Shown in pieces: positions 10,968 through 23,272 of a stretch of 64,000 nucleotides of DNA; position 1 is the stretch's first letter, and each line of letters begins with the position of its first letter. The stretch covers positions 194,143,909 to 194,207,908 of the forward strand of contig NC_068938.1 of the NCBI RefSeq assembly GCF_016801865.2, given 5' to 3'. Origin of the DNA: Culex pipiens pallens. Lineage: Eukaryota > Arthropoda > Insecta > Diptera > Culicidae. The position numbers and the translations under genes were made by a program. The notes below the pieces were generated by a model. The model saw only the letters and a program-made list of their open reading frames with translations. It was not told the origin of the DNA and searched no databases.

Positions 10968-11935
10968 GCTATTTTGCCTTCCTCACTGAGGTAAGGCTAT
11001 AATCCTGCTCTAAAAATGAACTTTGTATAAAAACGTCGTATACCTACCTTCATGTACACATATCGACTCAGAATCGAAAACTGAAGAAATGTCTGTGTGT
11101 ATGTATGTATGTGACCAACAAACTAGCTCATGTTTCTCGGCACTGGCTGAACCGATTTGACCCGAACCTGTTGCAATCGACTTGGTTTAGGGTCCCATAG
11201 ATCGTGTTTTATACAGATAAGTAGTTCAAAAGTTATGTATAAAAATGTGTTCTCACATATATCCGGATCTCACTTAAATGTATGTAAACTATGTTCGGGT
11301 CCATCATCCGACCCATCGTTGGTTAGGTTATCAAAAGACCTTTCCAACTAGCCTAAAACATTGAAGATCTGGCAACCCTGTCTCGAGATATGTCCACTTA
11401 AGTTATATTGATGTACTCTTTGGATGCCGGATCTCACTTAAATGTAGGCCTGACCATACCAGAAGTTGGCGCGTTATTTTCCCAGACCTGTAGGAGTGTT
11501 TGAACAAAATTTCCAATTTTCCCATAGTAATTCCCATGCAAACTTTAACCCTGATGCACGCAGCCAGTTTACAACCAAATAAGCTGATATTTGGCATGAA
11601 AGTCCCTATGGGCATGCCCTACAAGGGGAACCATACTAAAACTTGATCCGAGAACTTTTTGAAAAACGTACCCACCCTAGTATGTATGTGACCAGCAAAC
11701 TAGCTCATGATTCTCCACCATCCGACCCATCGTAGGTTAGGTTATTAGAAGACCTTTCCAACGAGTCTAAAACTTTGAAGATCTGGCAACCCTGTCTCGA
11801 GGTATGGCCACTTAAGTGATATTTATGTACTTTTTTATTCCGGATCTAAAAAATAGATGAAATTTTTGTACAATTCCATCATATCAGCCATTGTTGGTAA
11901 TAAGTGAAGAAGGCTCCAACCACATAGGTTTTTCA
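10968..11935 (+). mobile_element. family A element (copy A3), diverged
   Basis: Opens with TTGCCTTCCTCACTGAGG and includes the shared TATCGACTCAGAATC block. It contains two imperfect repeats of the segment with AAGATCTGGCAACCCTGTCTCGAG (about 11365 and 11780). The right end (GTGAAGAAGGCTCC) has drifted. A GTAT microsatellite lies near 11098-11112. Confidence 0.65.
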
Positions 11936-12827
11936 CTCTAACTTGCAAACCATATAATCAAATCCAGAGTTTTTAAAAAGGTCTTATAGGCTAATGTGTT
12001 TCATATGTTTATAAGACCTTTTTTCAAAAAAAATAAGGATATTTTTTTTTAAATTAAATTCGAACTTTTAGTAAAATACATTTAAAATGAGTTTATGTAC
12101 TTAAAATGTTACAATTCTGCTCAGAAATTATTTTTTAAAAAAGATTGTTTTGTACATATAAATCGTATATTGCCATTAAAACAAAATTAGAAGCATAAAT
12201 TGAACCTTTTCAACTTGAAACTGCTATATTTGTTTATATGAAAAGACATAAAAAATTGATTATATGTTTGTTGTTACATATAACAAAATGTAATGGTATT
12301 CTAATAATTTCATGCAAATAAAATCATTCCTGTTCCTTAAAAATAGGATACATCAATTTAAAATACATTAATGATTATTATGATACTCAATTCGATTAAA
12401 AAAATTCAAAAAACACTTAAATACTTAAAATTATGTTATTAAACGAACCACAATAATTTATTTTTCATTTTTGGTAATCTTCGCTAACGCCGATTAAAAA
12501 TACGCCGAATTCGCGAAATCACAAGATCTGTAAAAATCGAGAAAGTACCTATAACCACCCATCATGAATACTTTTCGATACAAGTGCTAATAGGATTACA
12601 TTTTAAATGAGTTTCCAGCATTCCAGCACTGTTATTTTTGGTGATAATAAGTAGGCCATATCGTCACTGTAGAATGACAAAAAAAGTAAAGGAGGTATTA
12701 GACTATGACAAACACTAGCACTTTTTCGCGTTTGATTGATGGTTGAGTATTTTCAAAACGGAATTGCAAAAAATCTCTTAAACACACTTAAAACGACACC
12801 AGTTTCACATTCCAAACGAATCATTTT
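11936..12827. other. AT-rich intergenic stretch, nothing recognised
   Basis: No coding frame and no bounded repeat. Part of it (around 12630) vaguely resembles the GATGAAAAGCAGGCC block at 24.07 kb. Confidence 0.35.
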
Positions 12828-12890
12828 GCGTTGCTCACAGAGGAGAGGCTATAAAATCACTCGAAAAATTAACTTTTCAGTTTGACCTTC
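12828..12890 (+). mobile_element. family A fragment (A4)
   Basis: Only the TTGCGTTGCTCACAGAGG / GGCTATAAAATCACTCG end of family A is present. It abuts copy B4, which may have inserted into it. Confidence 0.5.
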
Positions 12891-12909
12891 TGGACCACTT
12901 TAATTAATA

Positions 12910-13583
12910 ACGTCATGATTCGAAATCCGGACACTTAGTAGCATATCATTTTTGTTATAGCTGGCAGAAAATAATGTTTTAAGTTGGAAATGTAGAAATA
13001 TCATCAGGATGTAGTAGGAACAGTCAGTTTCAAGAAAATGCATGCAAAATATGTCTTTTCAAACAAATTTTCATCAGAATTTTAAAATTAAAATGACTTG
13101 TTGTGCTTCGAATCCCAGACACTGATAAAAACCGGTTCGAAATCAGGACAGTTTTGCTTCGAATTCCGGACACTCGATTTTACTTATGAATCGCACAAAT
13201 ATGGACTGAAATGTTAGTAAATGGCATTCTTTAGGTCTCAAATAAGCCGTTAACATCAAAACAATCGATAGTTTATATAAAAAATTGCTAGAATTTGAGG
13301 AAATCGAAACCATGAATTTCTGCTTTGCCTTCCCGGTGCTTTGAACGCCTATGAAATATTTCAAGTGAAATGTTTCGCATTATTGGTAAACTTATAATTT
13401 TATTGTATTTAATTTTTTTGGCATTAACTACAGCGTTCAAACAAACTTTAAATGAAAGTACATGTTGGAATTCATCAAATAACACAGTTTTGAAATTCAT
13501 AATGCGAACTTATATCCAAATAATTGATAAAACAAGATGAAGTGTCCGGGTTTCGAAGCGTCCGGGAATTTGAATCATGACGT
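12910..13583 (-). mobile_element. family B MITE (copy B4)
   Basis: 674 bp with inverted ends ACGTCATGATTCGAA / TGAATCATGACGT, flanked on both sides by TA (12908-12909, 13584-13585). It appears to have landed inside a family A element, since A-type sequence flanks both sides (12828-12890 and 13586 onwards). Confidence 0.85.
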
Positions 13584-13585
13584 TA

Positions 13586-14340
13586 CTTATCGACTCAGAA
13601 TCAAATTCTGTGCGTGGCTTTGGCTGAACTGATTTTGTCCGGATGTGGTCTAGCCGGTCCAGTTCCGGGTCCCACAGCGTGGTATTAAAAAGTGTGAAAA
13701 AATCTATTTAGACGACTGCAAAAAAGGATGATTTTCAACATAACCTCAAATAGCCGCCACGAAAGAGCCGTGTGGGAAGATTTTTTTTTTTTTTTTTTTT
13801 TTTTTATTATAAAATGTTGTTTATTGAAAACGATAAAAATTTAATACTAGCTATACTATTTTAACTTGTGCTGCGTTGGTGTTCTCGTTGCTGGCCTCGC
13901 TGTTGTGTTTCCTGAGATTATCCGAGGGGATGGGTGTTTAGCCCTTGTGCGACCTCATCCAGGGGTCTCGGGAGCCTGGGGGGTTGTCCCTATTCCACTT
14001 TTCCTGTAGCTTGTGGTTAGGGGGGCCCCAGGTCTCCCGAGCGCCTCCGTGGTTAATTCGTTGGTGTGTGTGTGCATCTTCCAGGCGCCCCGGAGGAGCC
14101 GGAGGGTGGTCCCTGTTCCACTCTTCTTATAGCTTGTGGTCAGGGGGGCCCCGGGACCTCCGGGCGCGACAGTGGTTATATGCAGTTCAAATGAAACTCC
14201 AGAGCTCTCCTATCGATGTCATTTTCTTCAATGGTCTGTATTTTCTTGACAAACAGTTTTTTTTTTATTTCAGGCAAAATTACTATCTATATAAATAAGA
14301 GGAAGGTATTAACCACCTAAAGGTGGGCTAATCAACGTTT
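13586..14340 (+). mobile_element. family A element (copy A5), continuation after B4, with LINE tail inside
   Basis: Begins at the TATCGACTCAGAATC block directly after B4 and ends with GAGGAAGGTATTAACCACC and GCTAATCAACG, the family A right end. Together with A4 this is one A element split by B4 and, separately, by a LINE insertion at about 13777-14188. Confidence 0.65.
13777..14188 (-). mobile_element. 5'-truncated LINE 3' UTR with poly-A
   Basis: On the minus strand this ends in a long A-run (T-run at 13779-13807), preceded by AATAAA-type signals in an A/T-rich 3' UTR. Upstream lie two GC-rich imperfect tandem units of roughly 125-bp spacing (about 13966-14060 and 14090-14175), both with a run of CCCC and ACCACAAGCTA. 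GC content differs sharply from the host element. The 5' junction near 14188 is inferred from where family A sequence resumes. Confidence 0.65.
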
Positions 14341-16294
14341 TTATTGCATGAGCTTCTATGTGACGGTGGATCTATGAAGGCTTAAAAAAGAATTATTTGA
14401 AAATTGATCCGTAATATTCTATGTTTGAGCAAAAAAAAAACGTGTTATTAAGTTCAAAAACAAACAAAATTAAACTTGAATAAAAAGACATTAAATTCCC
14501 ATTAAACGGATTAAAGGATAGGTTTGAAATTTGACGAACAGGTAATCTCCAAATCTTTCCTGATCTTTTCTTCCATCAGTCGCATTCGAGCCAGCGTTTT
14601 CAGGTGCATAAACTATACGCTCAGTCAAAACAACCACCGCGCACTTCATTGTGCCTAATTAAGTTAGTTTAGCATTTAATTCACCACATCAGAGGTTGAT
14701 GACTGTTGCGGCACGTCTTCGTCTCACTCGACCAGGCCAGTGTGTCAACAACAACAACTGACCAACACCCATAAAACTCGCCTTCTGACTCAACTCTGAT
14801 AGTTTTAATGCCAGGGAGTTCCTCATTATTCGAATCGCGCGCGCGCAGAAGCGCCAACTTTGTTTTCCGCTTGCACTTTTTCGGTGAAATCTGCGCGCCC
14901 GAGCAGTGTTCCCAGCCACCAAGTTACATAACCTCACTCTCTGCTAAAACGCGGCGGTGTCGGCCTCGCAATAATCCACTCCTCGTGTTTTCATTTTGTT
15001 CGGCACTAAACTTGCTGGATATCGAGAGGCGACGTACAACGCACTTGAACCAGCCCCCGACCGTGGGTAATACGGGGTTTGTTCCGTGCGCGCGAGAGAA
15101 ATGCCCCAAGACTTGGCAAGATTTGCCTATGCAACGATGCGAAAACCCTAGCCGGTTCGGGTGTGTAATAACTCGGTTGTACGACGACCCACGCAAACTT
15201 TTACCTCGCAAACGCGACGGCGTCTACTGTCAAAACTAGCCCAATATGGCGTCGCGCCAAAAATGTTGCCACTTGGCAACTTTGCCGGCGTGTCATTTTG
15301 ACAGATTTTGCCGATCCCGGTCCGAAGTGGGTCCATTTGGGTCAGCCCAAGTGAGCACGTCGATCACCAGAAAATCTACCAACTGGTCCACCGCGTCGAC
15401 GATCCAAGTAGGCCTCGAAAATTACAACCTGTCGGCAAATTGTGCTAACGCAGCGCCACCCCGCGTCATATGACTTAACTAACGAGTTATCTTGGGCGCT
15501 GCACTTTCCATATATCGACGATTAAGTTCGCTCTTTTCGCGGATAATTGGTTTTTCCATTTCCGGTCCCGGAGCTGCCTCAGGGTGTTGAGGCTAAATAG
15601 GGTTGAATTATGAAATTTGCGCTCGTTTTTATAATTTCTAGCGTGGAAGATTAATTTTTACTGCCATCGATCGAGCGTTTCTAGAAAACTCGGCGTGATT
15701 TTTGGCCATTAAGGTCGGTCATTTTGGTGCAACATTCTTGGTTCTCATCGGAACTCGTAAAAGCTCACCGCTGATGGTGGCATGTCGATAACATTTTTCA
15801 ATTATTTACCGTGCCAGAGAAGTCAACAAAAGGTGTTGTTTATCGCGCACCGCTTTTCGGTTCAGCGATGAAATCATACCTTATGGAGCTCGAGCTGTTT
15901 TTTAGCGTTTCTGTTTGATTAGAGGAAGCTTTGTTGGGAATTCGGTAAGGTGGCGCTGAAAAGCAGCAACAGCTTTGTTGGTTTGCAAAATTTTTATTTG
16001 TGTGCGCTACTGATCGCGTAGAGTTGAAGTTGGATCTTGTCCCAGATCTGGTGTTTGCTTTTGGTTGTGGTTACAGGCTTCCGGAGGAAGTTGTGCAACC
16101 CTTTTGTTGTGCCTAAACTGTAATGGAACATAGTCCGTTGAATTGAACATCTATGTGTATTCCCCTAAAAAAATCATCACTTATTAAATTTAAAATTACT
16201 TGTATCAATTTTTAAAAACTTTTAAAATTTTGCTTACCCCGAAAATACATTTTAAACAAAACATTGGCAAAATCACATGAAACAATCACATGTA
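14341..16294. other. GC-richer, apparently unique non-coding region
   Basis: From about 14560 to 16130 base composition rises clearly and no repeat family of this window occurs. Open frames up to 143 codons (14808-15239) overlap on both strands but show no domain or signal. It could be a regulatory block or non-coding exon; I see no decisive splice or promoter set. Confidence 0.4.
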
Positions 16295-17224
16295 CCGTAA
16301 AACGGGGTGACTTTGATAGCCGGGGTGACTTTGATAGGTTTGCGATTTTTCCGCAAAATGAAGAGTACAGTTAAAATACGTAAGGAATGGTTTAGAAACA
16401 TACTGACCGTGGTAGAGAAGTGTTCAAAGTACCTCAAGAAGAACTTTTCATAAAATTTTGAAAAGTTTAAAAAGTTAATTAACTATAGTTAAGAAAATGT
16501 TGATGAAAGTCATGATTTTAAACTTCTCAAAGTGTCATGATTTTCTCAATGAAGATGATTTTTAATCGGATAACTGAATGCATTTTCGGATTCTTTGGAC
16601 AATTTTCCACTAGGAGAAGGTTAAAAAAGTTTGTAAATAATAAATAATATGTGTTTTTGAAACACAATTAAAAATATCTCCAAATTTATAGGCAATTTCA
16701 GTTGAACAAATTTCATGTAAAATGTGAAAACTTGTGATTCGTGCTTCGAATTCAGTATAAAATGCAATATAAATCGATTATTTTACAAACAAAACGAGTT
16801 TTAACAAATTTCAGGCAAAATTCCGACTTTTTAACAATTTTACCCAAAATTTATATGTAATTGTTAAAAAGCTCATAAACTTAGTTAACTTAATATAAAC
16901 ATTGTTTTTTTTTTCTTTAAAACTATATCAGCTACTTTAGTGATGGTACATTTAACGTACAAATAAAGTTTGGACATCTTAAATATGATTTTAACAAGAA
17001 AAACTATGACTATCAAAGTCACCCCGAAATTAAAACTAAGAATTTTAAACGTAACTATTTTTCTAAACACTATTGAACAAACTTTTTTTCCAAAATAGTG
17101 CATGGACTTTGTGTGGCCTACCCCAGTACATGTTTTAAAAATAATAGTCTTGAGAAACCCCTTGCCTGTTGGAAAATATTCCAAAAACAAATTGAAATCC
17201 TATCAAAGTCACCCCGGTTTACGG
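16295..17224. mobile_element. TA-flanked MITE with GTACCGTAAA ends
   Basis: Terminal inverted repeats CCGTAAAACGGGGTGACTTT and its near-complement at 17197-17224, flanked by TA (16293-16294, 17225-17226). A GGGGTGACTTTGATAG motif recurs just inside the left end, and its complement at about 17010. No transposase. Confidence 0.8.
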
Positions 17225-17839
17225 TACTTCGTAAACCAAATAGAAAACATTTTTCGCACAAATCATTATAACGTCGACAGCACGTGCTCAAAAATGGCAC
17301 GGCCCACTTCGATCCCTTTTTTCGATGGGGCTTTGCCGTAGATGCAAATTTTTCTCTCCATCAGCGCCGTACCTAGGGGTTGGCGCAGTTGGCGACCACC
17401 AAGGGCGCAAGCTCTTTGGGGGCGCCGAAATCGGTGATTGTACTTATTTTTAATGTCAGTTATAACATCCTCATTAGGAATTTAAAAGAGAAAGGGTGCC
17501 AAAATATAAAGTATAACTACACATTACTAGATAATTTCGTTTAGCATATAATAAAAATATGATTTAGGGGCGTCAAAATCAATTGTATGAATATTTCTAC
17601 CGAAGTGTTCTTGAAAATTTACATATAATGCTAAATTTAATTTGTCATCAAAGAAGGGGCAGGGCGCTGAAGTGGCAGATAGATCAAGGAGTTATAAAAG
17701 AGCTTTTCAAAATTAATACAGCGTTAAAGTTTAGACCGTTATACAATGAAGTTTAAGCCATACTTTCCAGACTAAAATATTGTCCAACTGTATGTTTTTT
17801 CACGTTGTTGTCATATTTTGAACTTCTTTAAAATAGAAA

Positions 17840-18010
17840 TTATTTCTAGATTTTTGTTGAAGTAGTCCTATAAACCAAATTTAGACTTTTTGCTTTTTGA
17901 GTGTTTTTCAAAGCGCCTTGAATCAGAGGTATCAAGAAACATCCAAAAAACTAAAAATGAATATTTTGTTCATAGGATAGAACCTTTAAAAATACTCTAG
18001 ATTTGAGCAT
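17840..18010. mobile_element. hairpin MITE family P, copy 1 (decayed)
   Basis: GTCCTATAAACCAAATTTAG and TTTTTGCTTTTTGAGTG on the left mirror a degraded right arm. It matches better-preserved copies at 34358-34520 and 34603-34795. Confidence 0.55.
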
Positions 18011-18285
18011 AGAAACATATAATTTTTGTTTTAAAATTTAGACTGTTTCAGCACTATTTCCCTTTTATAAGCAACTTCGTGCATTGAAATTTGCCTACGC
18101 TTTTTCGAAATACTAGAGTTTTGAAATAGGAAAACTGCTGTAAATTTTCACCAATAAAATCATATTTTCAAGAAAAAAAAATTTTACAGAACACACAAGC
18201 TTCTCAAAATCTCATTCTCTATTTTTAGCTTAACCGGTGTTGGCAAATTTCTACACACTTAGATTTTTTACAATTTATTGATTAA

Positions 18286-19052
18286 TAGCGTGGCTCACGG
18301 TTATATGAAAAAGACAAAAGTATTCAATTTCAAACGTCTATACCGGAATTTTAGAGCAATATGGCCCCAAAAGCTAGCCTGAATTTTTGAGCGTACACAG
18401 CAAAAAATCCGATCGTAAAATCGCATGCAAAAGAATGCACATCACCTTTGTGAACAAAAGCATGTAATATTGTATGCGAAAACGAGTACATAATAAGCAT
18501 GTACAAAAGAAAAATAAATTAAAATAACATCAATCTGTTGAGAGTCATATCCCGATTACCAAGTCCGCGCCCCAACCGTCTCGGCTATCTCACCGTCTTG
18601 TTAATGATGTGTCCAATGCCGATGTACCAGTAGGTTTTCCGTACGTCGTATACTGAATTAGCTGCATACGATGTATGGGGAACATACAGCTACATCGGTG
18701 TTGATCCAGATAACTTCACAGCGACGAGATAGCCGAGATGGTTGGGGCGCGGACTTGGTAATCTGGATATAATTCTCAACAGATTGATGTTATTTTTGGG
18801 GTGTACAAAATTTATTTATTTTTCTTTTATACATGCTTTTTATGTACACTTTTTCGCATACAATATTACATGCTTTTGCTCACAAAGGTGATGTGCATGC
18901 TTTTGCATGCGATTTTACACAGATTTTTTTACTGTGTATTTGGTTAAGGTTTAGTCACAGAGTAACCCAGAGTGCCCAGTCCGAAGAAATTCCATTTGAG
19001 GCACTAGAAATTAAACATTTTTGTCTTTTTCATATATCCGTGAGCCACGCTA
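18286..19052. mobile_element. family D element (copy D1), interrupted by foldback E
   Basis: Ends TAGCGTGGCTCACGG and its complement, with shared subterminal AAAAGACAAAAGT. Copy D2 (37979-38227) is flanked by a perfect 8-bp duplication; here the 8-bp flanks match at five of eight positions, as expected of an older copy. The interior is split by foldback E (18396-18936). Confidence 0.8.
18396..18936. mobile_element. foldback element E with tRNA-like A boxes in both arms
   Basis: 541 bp with arms of about 200 bp that are nearly complementary, starting CACAG, flanked by TA (18394-18395, 18937-18938). D2 supplies the empty site (one TA), so the boundaries are directly supported. Each arm contains a segment like the 5' half of a tRNA, A box TAGCCGAGATGG (18730-18741; complement about 18576-18587). 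The arms are oriented towards the ends. Confidence 0.85.
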
Positions 19053-19196
19053 CTGTTCAAGTGTTATTTCGCCAAAATTTACACATTTACTTTTTTAATC
19101 GTCTTAAAAGCTCTTACAATGAGAAACTATTTAGAACTTTATTTTCAGAAAAAATAGTTTCAGTTAAAACCAAACAAATAGGAAATATTCATACAT

Positions 19197-19557
19197 ACAG
19201 CAAAAAAAAGTAGTAATCCAGCTGCGTGTAAAAGGCCTGGGTGTAAAATGAATTTTGCATTATTTTATGAAATTTTATGTAATATTACACCCTGAAATAT
19301 GTAGCCCTGGAAACCTACTTGACCGAAATATCAAGCTCATATATGCGTTTATCCTTTCCATTCTTCATCGGTCTGATGGCCGAGTTGGCTAAGGCGCCAG
19401 TCCTTAGTGTTGATGTTAGGGTTTGAATCCCGTCGGTTGCAACTTTTTTTTGTGTTTGCAAAAAATGTACATGCAGTGTGTAATATTAAGTGTTTATTTC
19501 GACGAAGGTGATTTTCATGCTTTTGCATGCGATTTTACCATTGGATTTTTTGCTATG
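19197..19557 (+). mobile_element. E-related element with tRNA-like core
   Basis: The right end (TTGCATGCGATTTTAC..TTTTTTGCTATG) is clearly related to the ends of foldback E; the left end (ACAGCAAAAAAAAG) only weakly. Inside, 19371-19443 is tRNA-like, with A box TGGCCGAGTTGG and B box GGTTTGAATCC. The acceptor stem does not close, so it is not counted as a tRNA gene. Confidence 0.5.
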
Positions 19558-20276
19558 AAGCTTTGTTTAAAAACAAACAATTTTCTAGAATATGGAATTT
19601 AATTTTATGAATTAAAAATAAATTTAAAAAATATCAATGAAAAAAAAATCAATGAACAACATAATAAAATATAAAATATATTCCAGACATAGTATGGGCG
19701 AATCTTTAAAAATAATAAAAATTATTTATCTTCATATTTTTCACCAATTGTTATTATAATTAAAATAAGTTTCATCATGAATTGCGCTGGATTTTGAATG
19801 ATCATTAATTGATTTTGACGGAATCCGGTTCTGCCGCTGCATGTTGAAAAATTATACTTATTATTTTTCATAATTTTGAAGAAGGATTTTTTTTCTAATT
19901 ACACCGAAATTAAAACTCATCAGGATTGAGTATTCAATTCTGTGCATTTGTCTGAAAAATAAATTAAGAAAAACAGAACCCTGCTATTATTATCGATTTT
20001 ATGAAATCTGAGAAAATATTCAGCCAACTTAATTCCTTCAATAAATTTTCAATTCAGCCTATCTCAAAACAATTTGAAAAATAAAACAATAAAAATACTG
20101 TGTTTATGATTTTAACCATCACAAGATCTCCAATTGCAATTATACAATCAAAACTCATTGAAGCAATCATTGAAAAATAAAACCAGTTTATCAAAATGCT
20201 TGTAATTTTGGGTGGGGCGCCAAATTGATGATTCGCCAAGGGCGCCGTGGACCCAAGGTACGGCTCTGCTCCCCAT

Positions 20277-22126
20277 CAACGTCAAACGCTGACATTCCAC
20301 GCGAGGTAAAGCTATCCCCAGCAGCACCTTATAGCTGTCAAATCTCCGCACTCCAATTGAACTTCGTCAACGTCCGCGGCTAATGGCATTGAAAGGTTCT
20401 TTGTGCCATTTCTGCGATTATGGCATGCGCAGCAGAACTTGGACCAAACTGGCAGCAGCAGGTGGGACAGGTTTCGGATTTTAAATGCAAGTCACTGGGC
20501 CGATCGCTATCGATGTGGAACGACCACCAACTAGATATTGGAGGGGGGGACGGTATTGTGCGTAGCTGCGCGCTACCGATGTGCTCAGACCATACTAGGG
20601 GCAAGTACCCTGAAGTTGGAGTGTCGGTACTTGGTACCAGTGTGTAAACCGGTTGGACTCCATTCACAGACAAATTGTTACAGTTGGTCAAGTAGAGTGG
20701 CTTTTTTTCGATTTTATGGTCGTTTGGCAATTTGATACGAATATTGTTCAGCGGACAAGTGAGATCAAGTCGCCGCAGATCAAGTTCAGCTCTGATTCTG
20801 ATTATGATCGCGCGGTGGGTCTTGAGGTCGAAGCTTTGGCGAAATATCGTTTCCATGGCACACTGCGATGGACGGTGTGACGCATTGTTAAGGTGAAGTT
20901 GCTACCAAACTCTAAGTAACTCAAATTTTTAAAAGATAAGTTTAGAGCAAGGTTGTGAAGTTGGAGTCGGAAATGACAAATTTTGAGTAGCCGGAGTCGA
21001 TTGCACCTTAACCGTTCAAATCAATGGGCTACAACTTTATAGTGCGGTTCTTAAGGCCAATCGTTTCGCTGGACCTGCCGCAAGAAAACACCACAAACGA
21101 CAGCGTTTTGTACAAGTTATGACTAGGTAAAAAGTCGTGTTCAAGCTTAATCACACACACACGCAGCAAAGTCAACGATGTTGGTCATGCAGAAACAGGT
21201 TTCACAATCTTTTCTTGCGGCAAAGTTCTGCTCAAGTTATGCTTAGGGTAGGCTCGCATATCTTGGGGCTCGTAATCGATTCGATTGCCCTTTTGAAGGG
21301 ATTGGAATGCTTTGAATTCTTTAGATTACCAGCAATGTCAACCCGATATTACGCTTATCTGAAGCGATAGCAAGCTACCCTTTAAAGTTAATCGACTGAA
21401 CTGAATTCCTTATCTTGGTTAAGGTAACCTTCTATGCACCTGCGCGCGCACAGAGATAATTACTCTTTCAAGCTTAGATCTTGTTTTCATCACCGCGTGC
21501 ACCACTTAGTAACCGCGAGTACAGGAAACCCCCTTTTTCCCAAGTCGACAGTCGTGCGTATGATTCATCTTACCCCCGGTGGGGGTAAATATTATCCGGC
21601 GACTCGACAGTCATGATGAAACGGCGTAACGGCTTCATTAAGTCCGCGGCCTTACGCAGTTGTCGCGGCGCGAGGGATCTTATCAGCGAGAAATGCTTGC
21701 AAACAAGCTGGGGCATTATAATTGGCTTGAAAGTGGCCAAATATTTGAATAAACTCTCCTTCAGTGATAGCTTAAGCGGATGTGGAGCAAGCAAGGTGTT
21801 TGTTTTTAGAATTTGTTGACTTTAGTCTTTGCTCTTCGGTAGCTTGGTGAGATACTGTTTGTCAATGGAAATAGTTAATATCTTTAATTGGATGCTTTTT
21901 TATAAACATGTTTTCAGTGCACGCATTTAAAAGAACATTTGAACAATTGCTTTTTTTGAAATTTACTTTTTTCACCTCAAGGAAACCTTGGCAGTGTTAC
22001 CAGATTTCCAGAATATTTTTCAAATATCTTCTATAATTAAATAAAATTTAGAAATACTTAATCTAAAATTCTGTAAATTAAGATGCAGTGTAAAACCTAT
22101 CTGTCAACAGGGTTGCCAAATTTTAA
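20277..22126. other. GC-richer, apparently unique region resuming after the hAT element
   Basis: Continues the unique sequence interrupted at 17361. Overlapping open frames at 20380-20856 occur on both strands with no recognisable protein. Several GATAA-type motifs lie at 21450-21700. It is possibly regulatory; no gene can be called. Confidence 0.35.
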
Positions 22127-22134
22127 CTCATGAC

Positions 22135-23111
22135 TAGGGCCAGTGATTATTCACGGCGAAAAAATTGAAACTACGCGACATGCCAATTTCCAAACATTGG
22201 AATTTCACGGCAATTTCACGGTACTCAAGTATTCGCCTAAAATTAACGCAAAATTGTGAATTAAGACTAGTTGTGTACAGGAAAGTTACTAAAAAAGAAA
22301 GCAGTTGTTTAAGATACAAATATTATCCTCTGACACAAAGTATTTAAGACAGTTAAAAAATGTGACCTCAATTTCATGAAATTTTGCAAACTTTTTACTA
22401 TAGCAATTTACGATTTAACCATCCCAATTTAATGGATTATTTTTTGAACGAAGTACACCCTTCAATATAAATAAAAAATAATCACTACTATTCGATAAAT
22501 CCACAAAAAGTAGAATAAGTAGAAAAGGAGACATTACATTTTGTTTGCAAATGGTTTTCAGGAATAGTGGAATTTGAGTATTTAGCCAAAATTTTATTTA
22601 AAACAGTTTTGTTTACCATTTTGCCGCAAGATAGCACTCAAGCGACGATTTGATCTTGATAAGTCCAGAAAATTAGAAAATGTTGTAAAATGCTTAAAAC
22701 AAGTTCTAAAAACATAAACAACTTTATTTTTATACAAAATTTCCTTTTTAAGAGATTCAAAAATAAATAGCAAGCCCGCTCTGCAGTTTTGAAAATCGTC
22801 CGTTCAAATTCTTTGTGAAATGTAAAAAAAATATCATGCTTTGAACATCAAATTGTATCATCCAAAGCATTTTACAACCAAAGCTTATTTCGCTGGAACT
22901 TTTCGTAAAACATTGTAATAAACAAAAATTTCCGAAATGAGTTTCAAAATGCCTGTTAAAATTCTTGTGGATTGTTTGAATAAAAAAAACTCGATGTTGA
23001 AATACACTTGGGGACAATTAGTTAAATTATTAATAAGAATTTCGCGGCATTTCACGGTATTTATGAAATTTCACGGTCAAAGGCAAATTTCGCGAAAAAT
23101 CATTAGCCCTA
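22135..23111. mobile_element. hAT-like element, 977 bp
   Basis: Perfect 8-bp duplications CTCATGAC (22127-22134 and 23112-23119) flank ends TAGGGCCAGTGATT and the complement of TAGGGCTAATGATT. Subterminal repeats of TTTCACGG occur at both sides (22204-22224, 23041-23080). No transposase frame. Confidence 0.85.
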
Positions 23112-23272
23112 CTCATGACGTTTAACCGGAAAAAGTCGAAAAATTGGGGTTCGTTTATTTGAGCTCAACAAGTAAATAGATGCCAACTTGATAAAGAAAA
23201 AAATGTATTGATAATGCAAAAAAAAATGAACAATTGCAAAATTTGAGTGTTGCTATTAGGTAATTTTTTAAT

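Larger units (their letters stand above)
17362..20268. mobile_element. hAT-type element, 2.9 kb, non-autonomous, with nested elements
   Basis: Ends CAGCGCCGTACCTAGGGG and the complement of CAGAGCCGTACCTTGG. The flanking 8-bp duplication is CTCTCCAT / CTCCCCAT (17354-17361, 20269-20276, one mismatch). Just inside the ends lie GGGCGC-rich blocks. No transposase frame survives. It contains a hairpin MITE (about 17840-18010), element D1 (18286-19052) and a tRNA-bearing element (about 19197-19557). Confidence 0.8.

Noticed and set aside
14808..15239. 143-codon open frame on the plus strand
   Set aside because: Arginine/cysteine-rich translation of GC-rich DNA with competing open frames on the minus strand; no family features.
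20380..20856. 158-codon open frame on the minus strand
   Set aside because: Overlapping frames are open on the other strand too; no domain, signal or splice context. Probably chance in GC-rich DNA.
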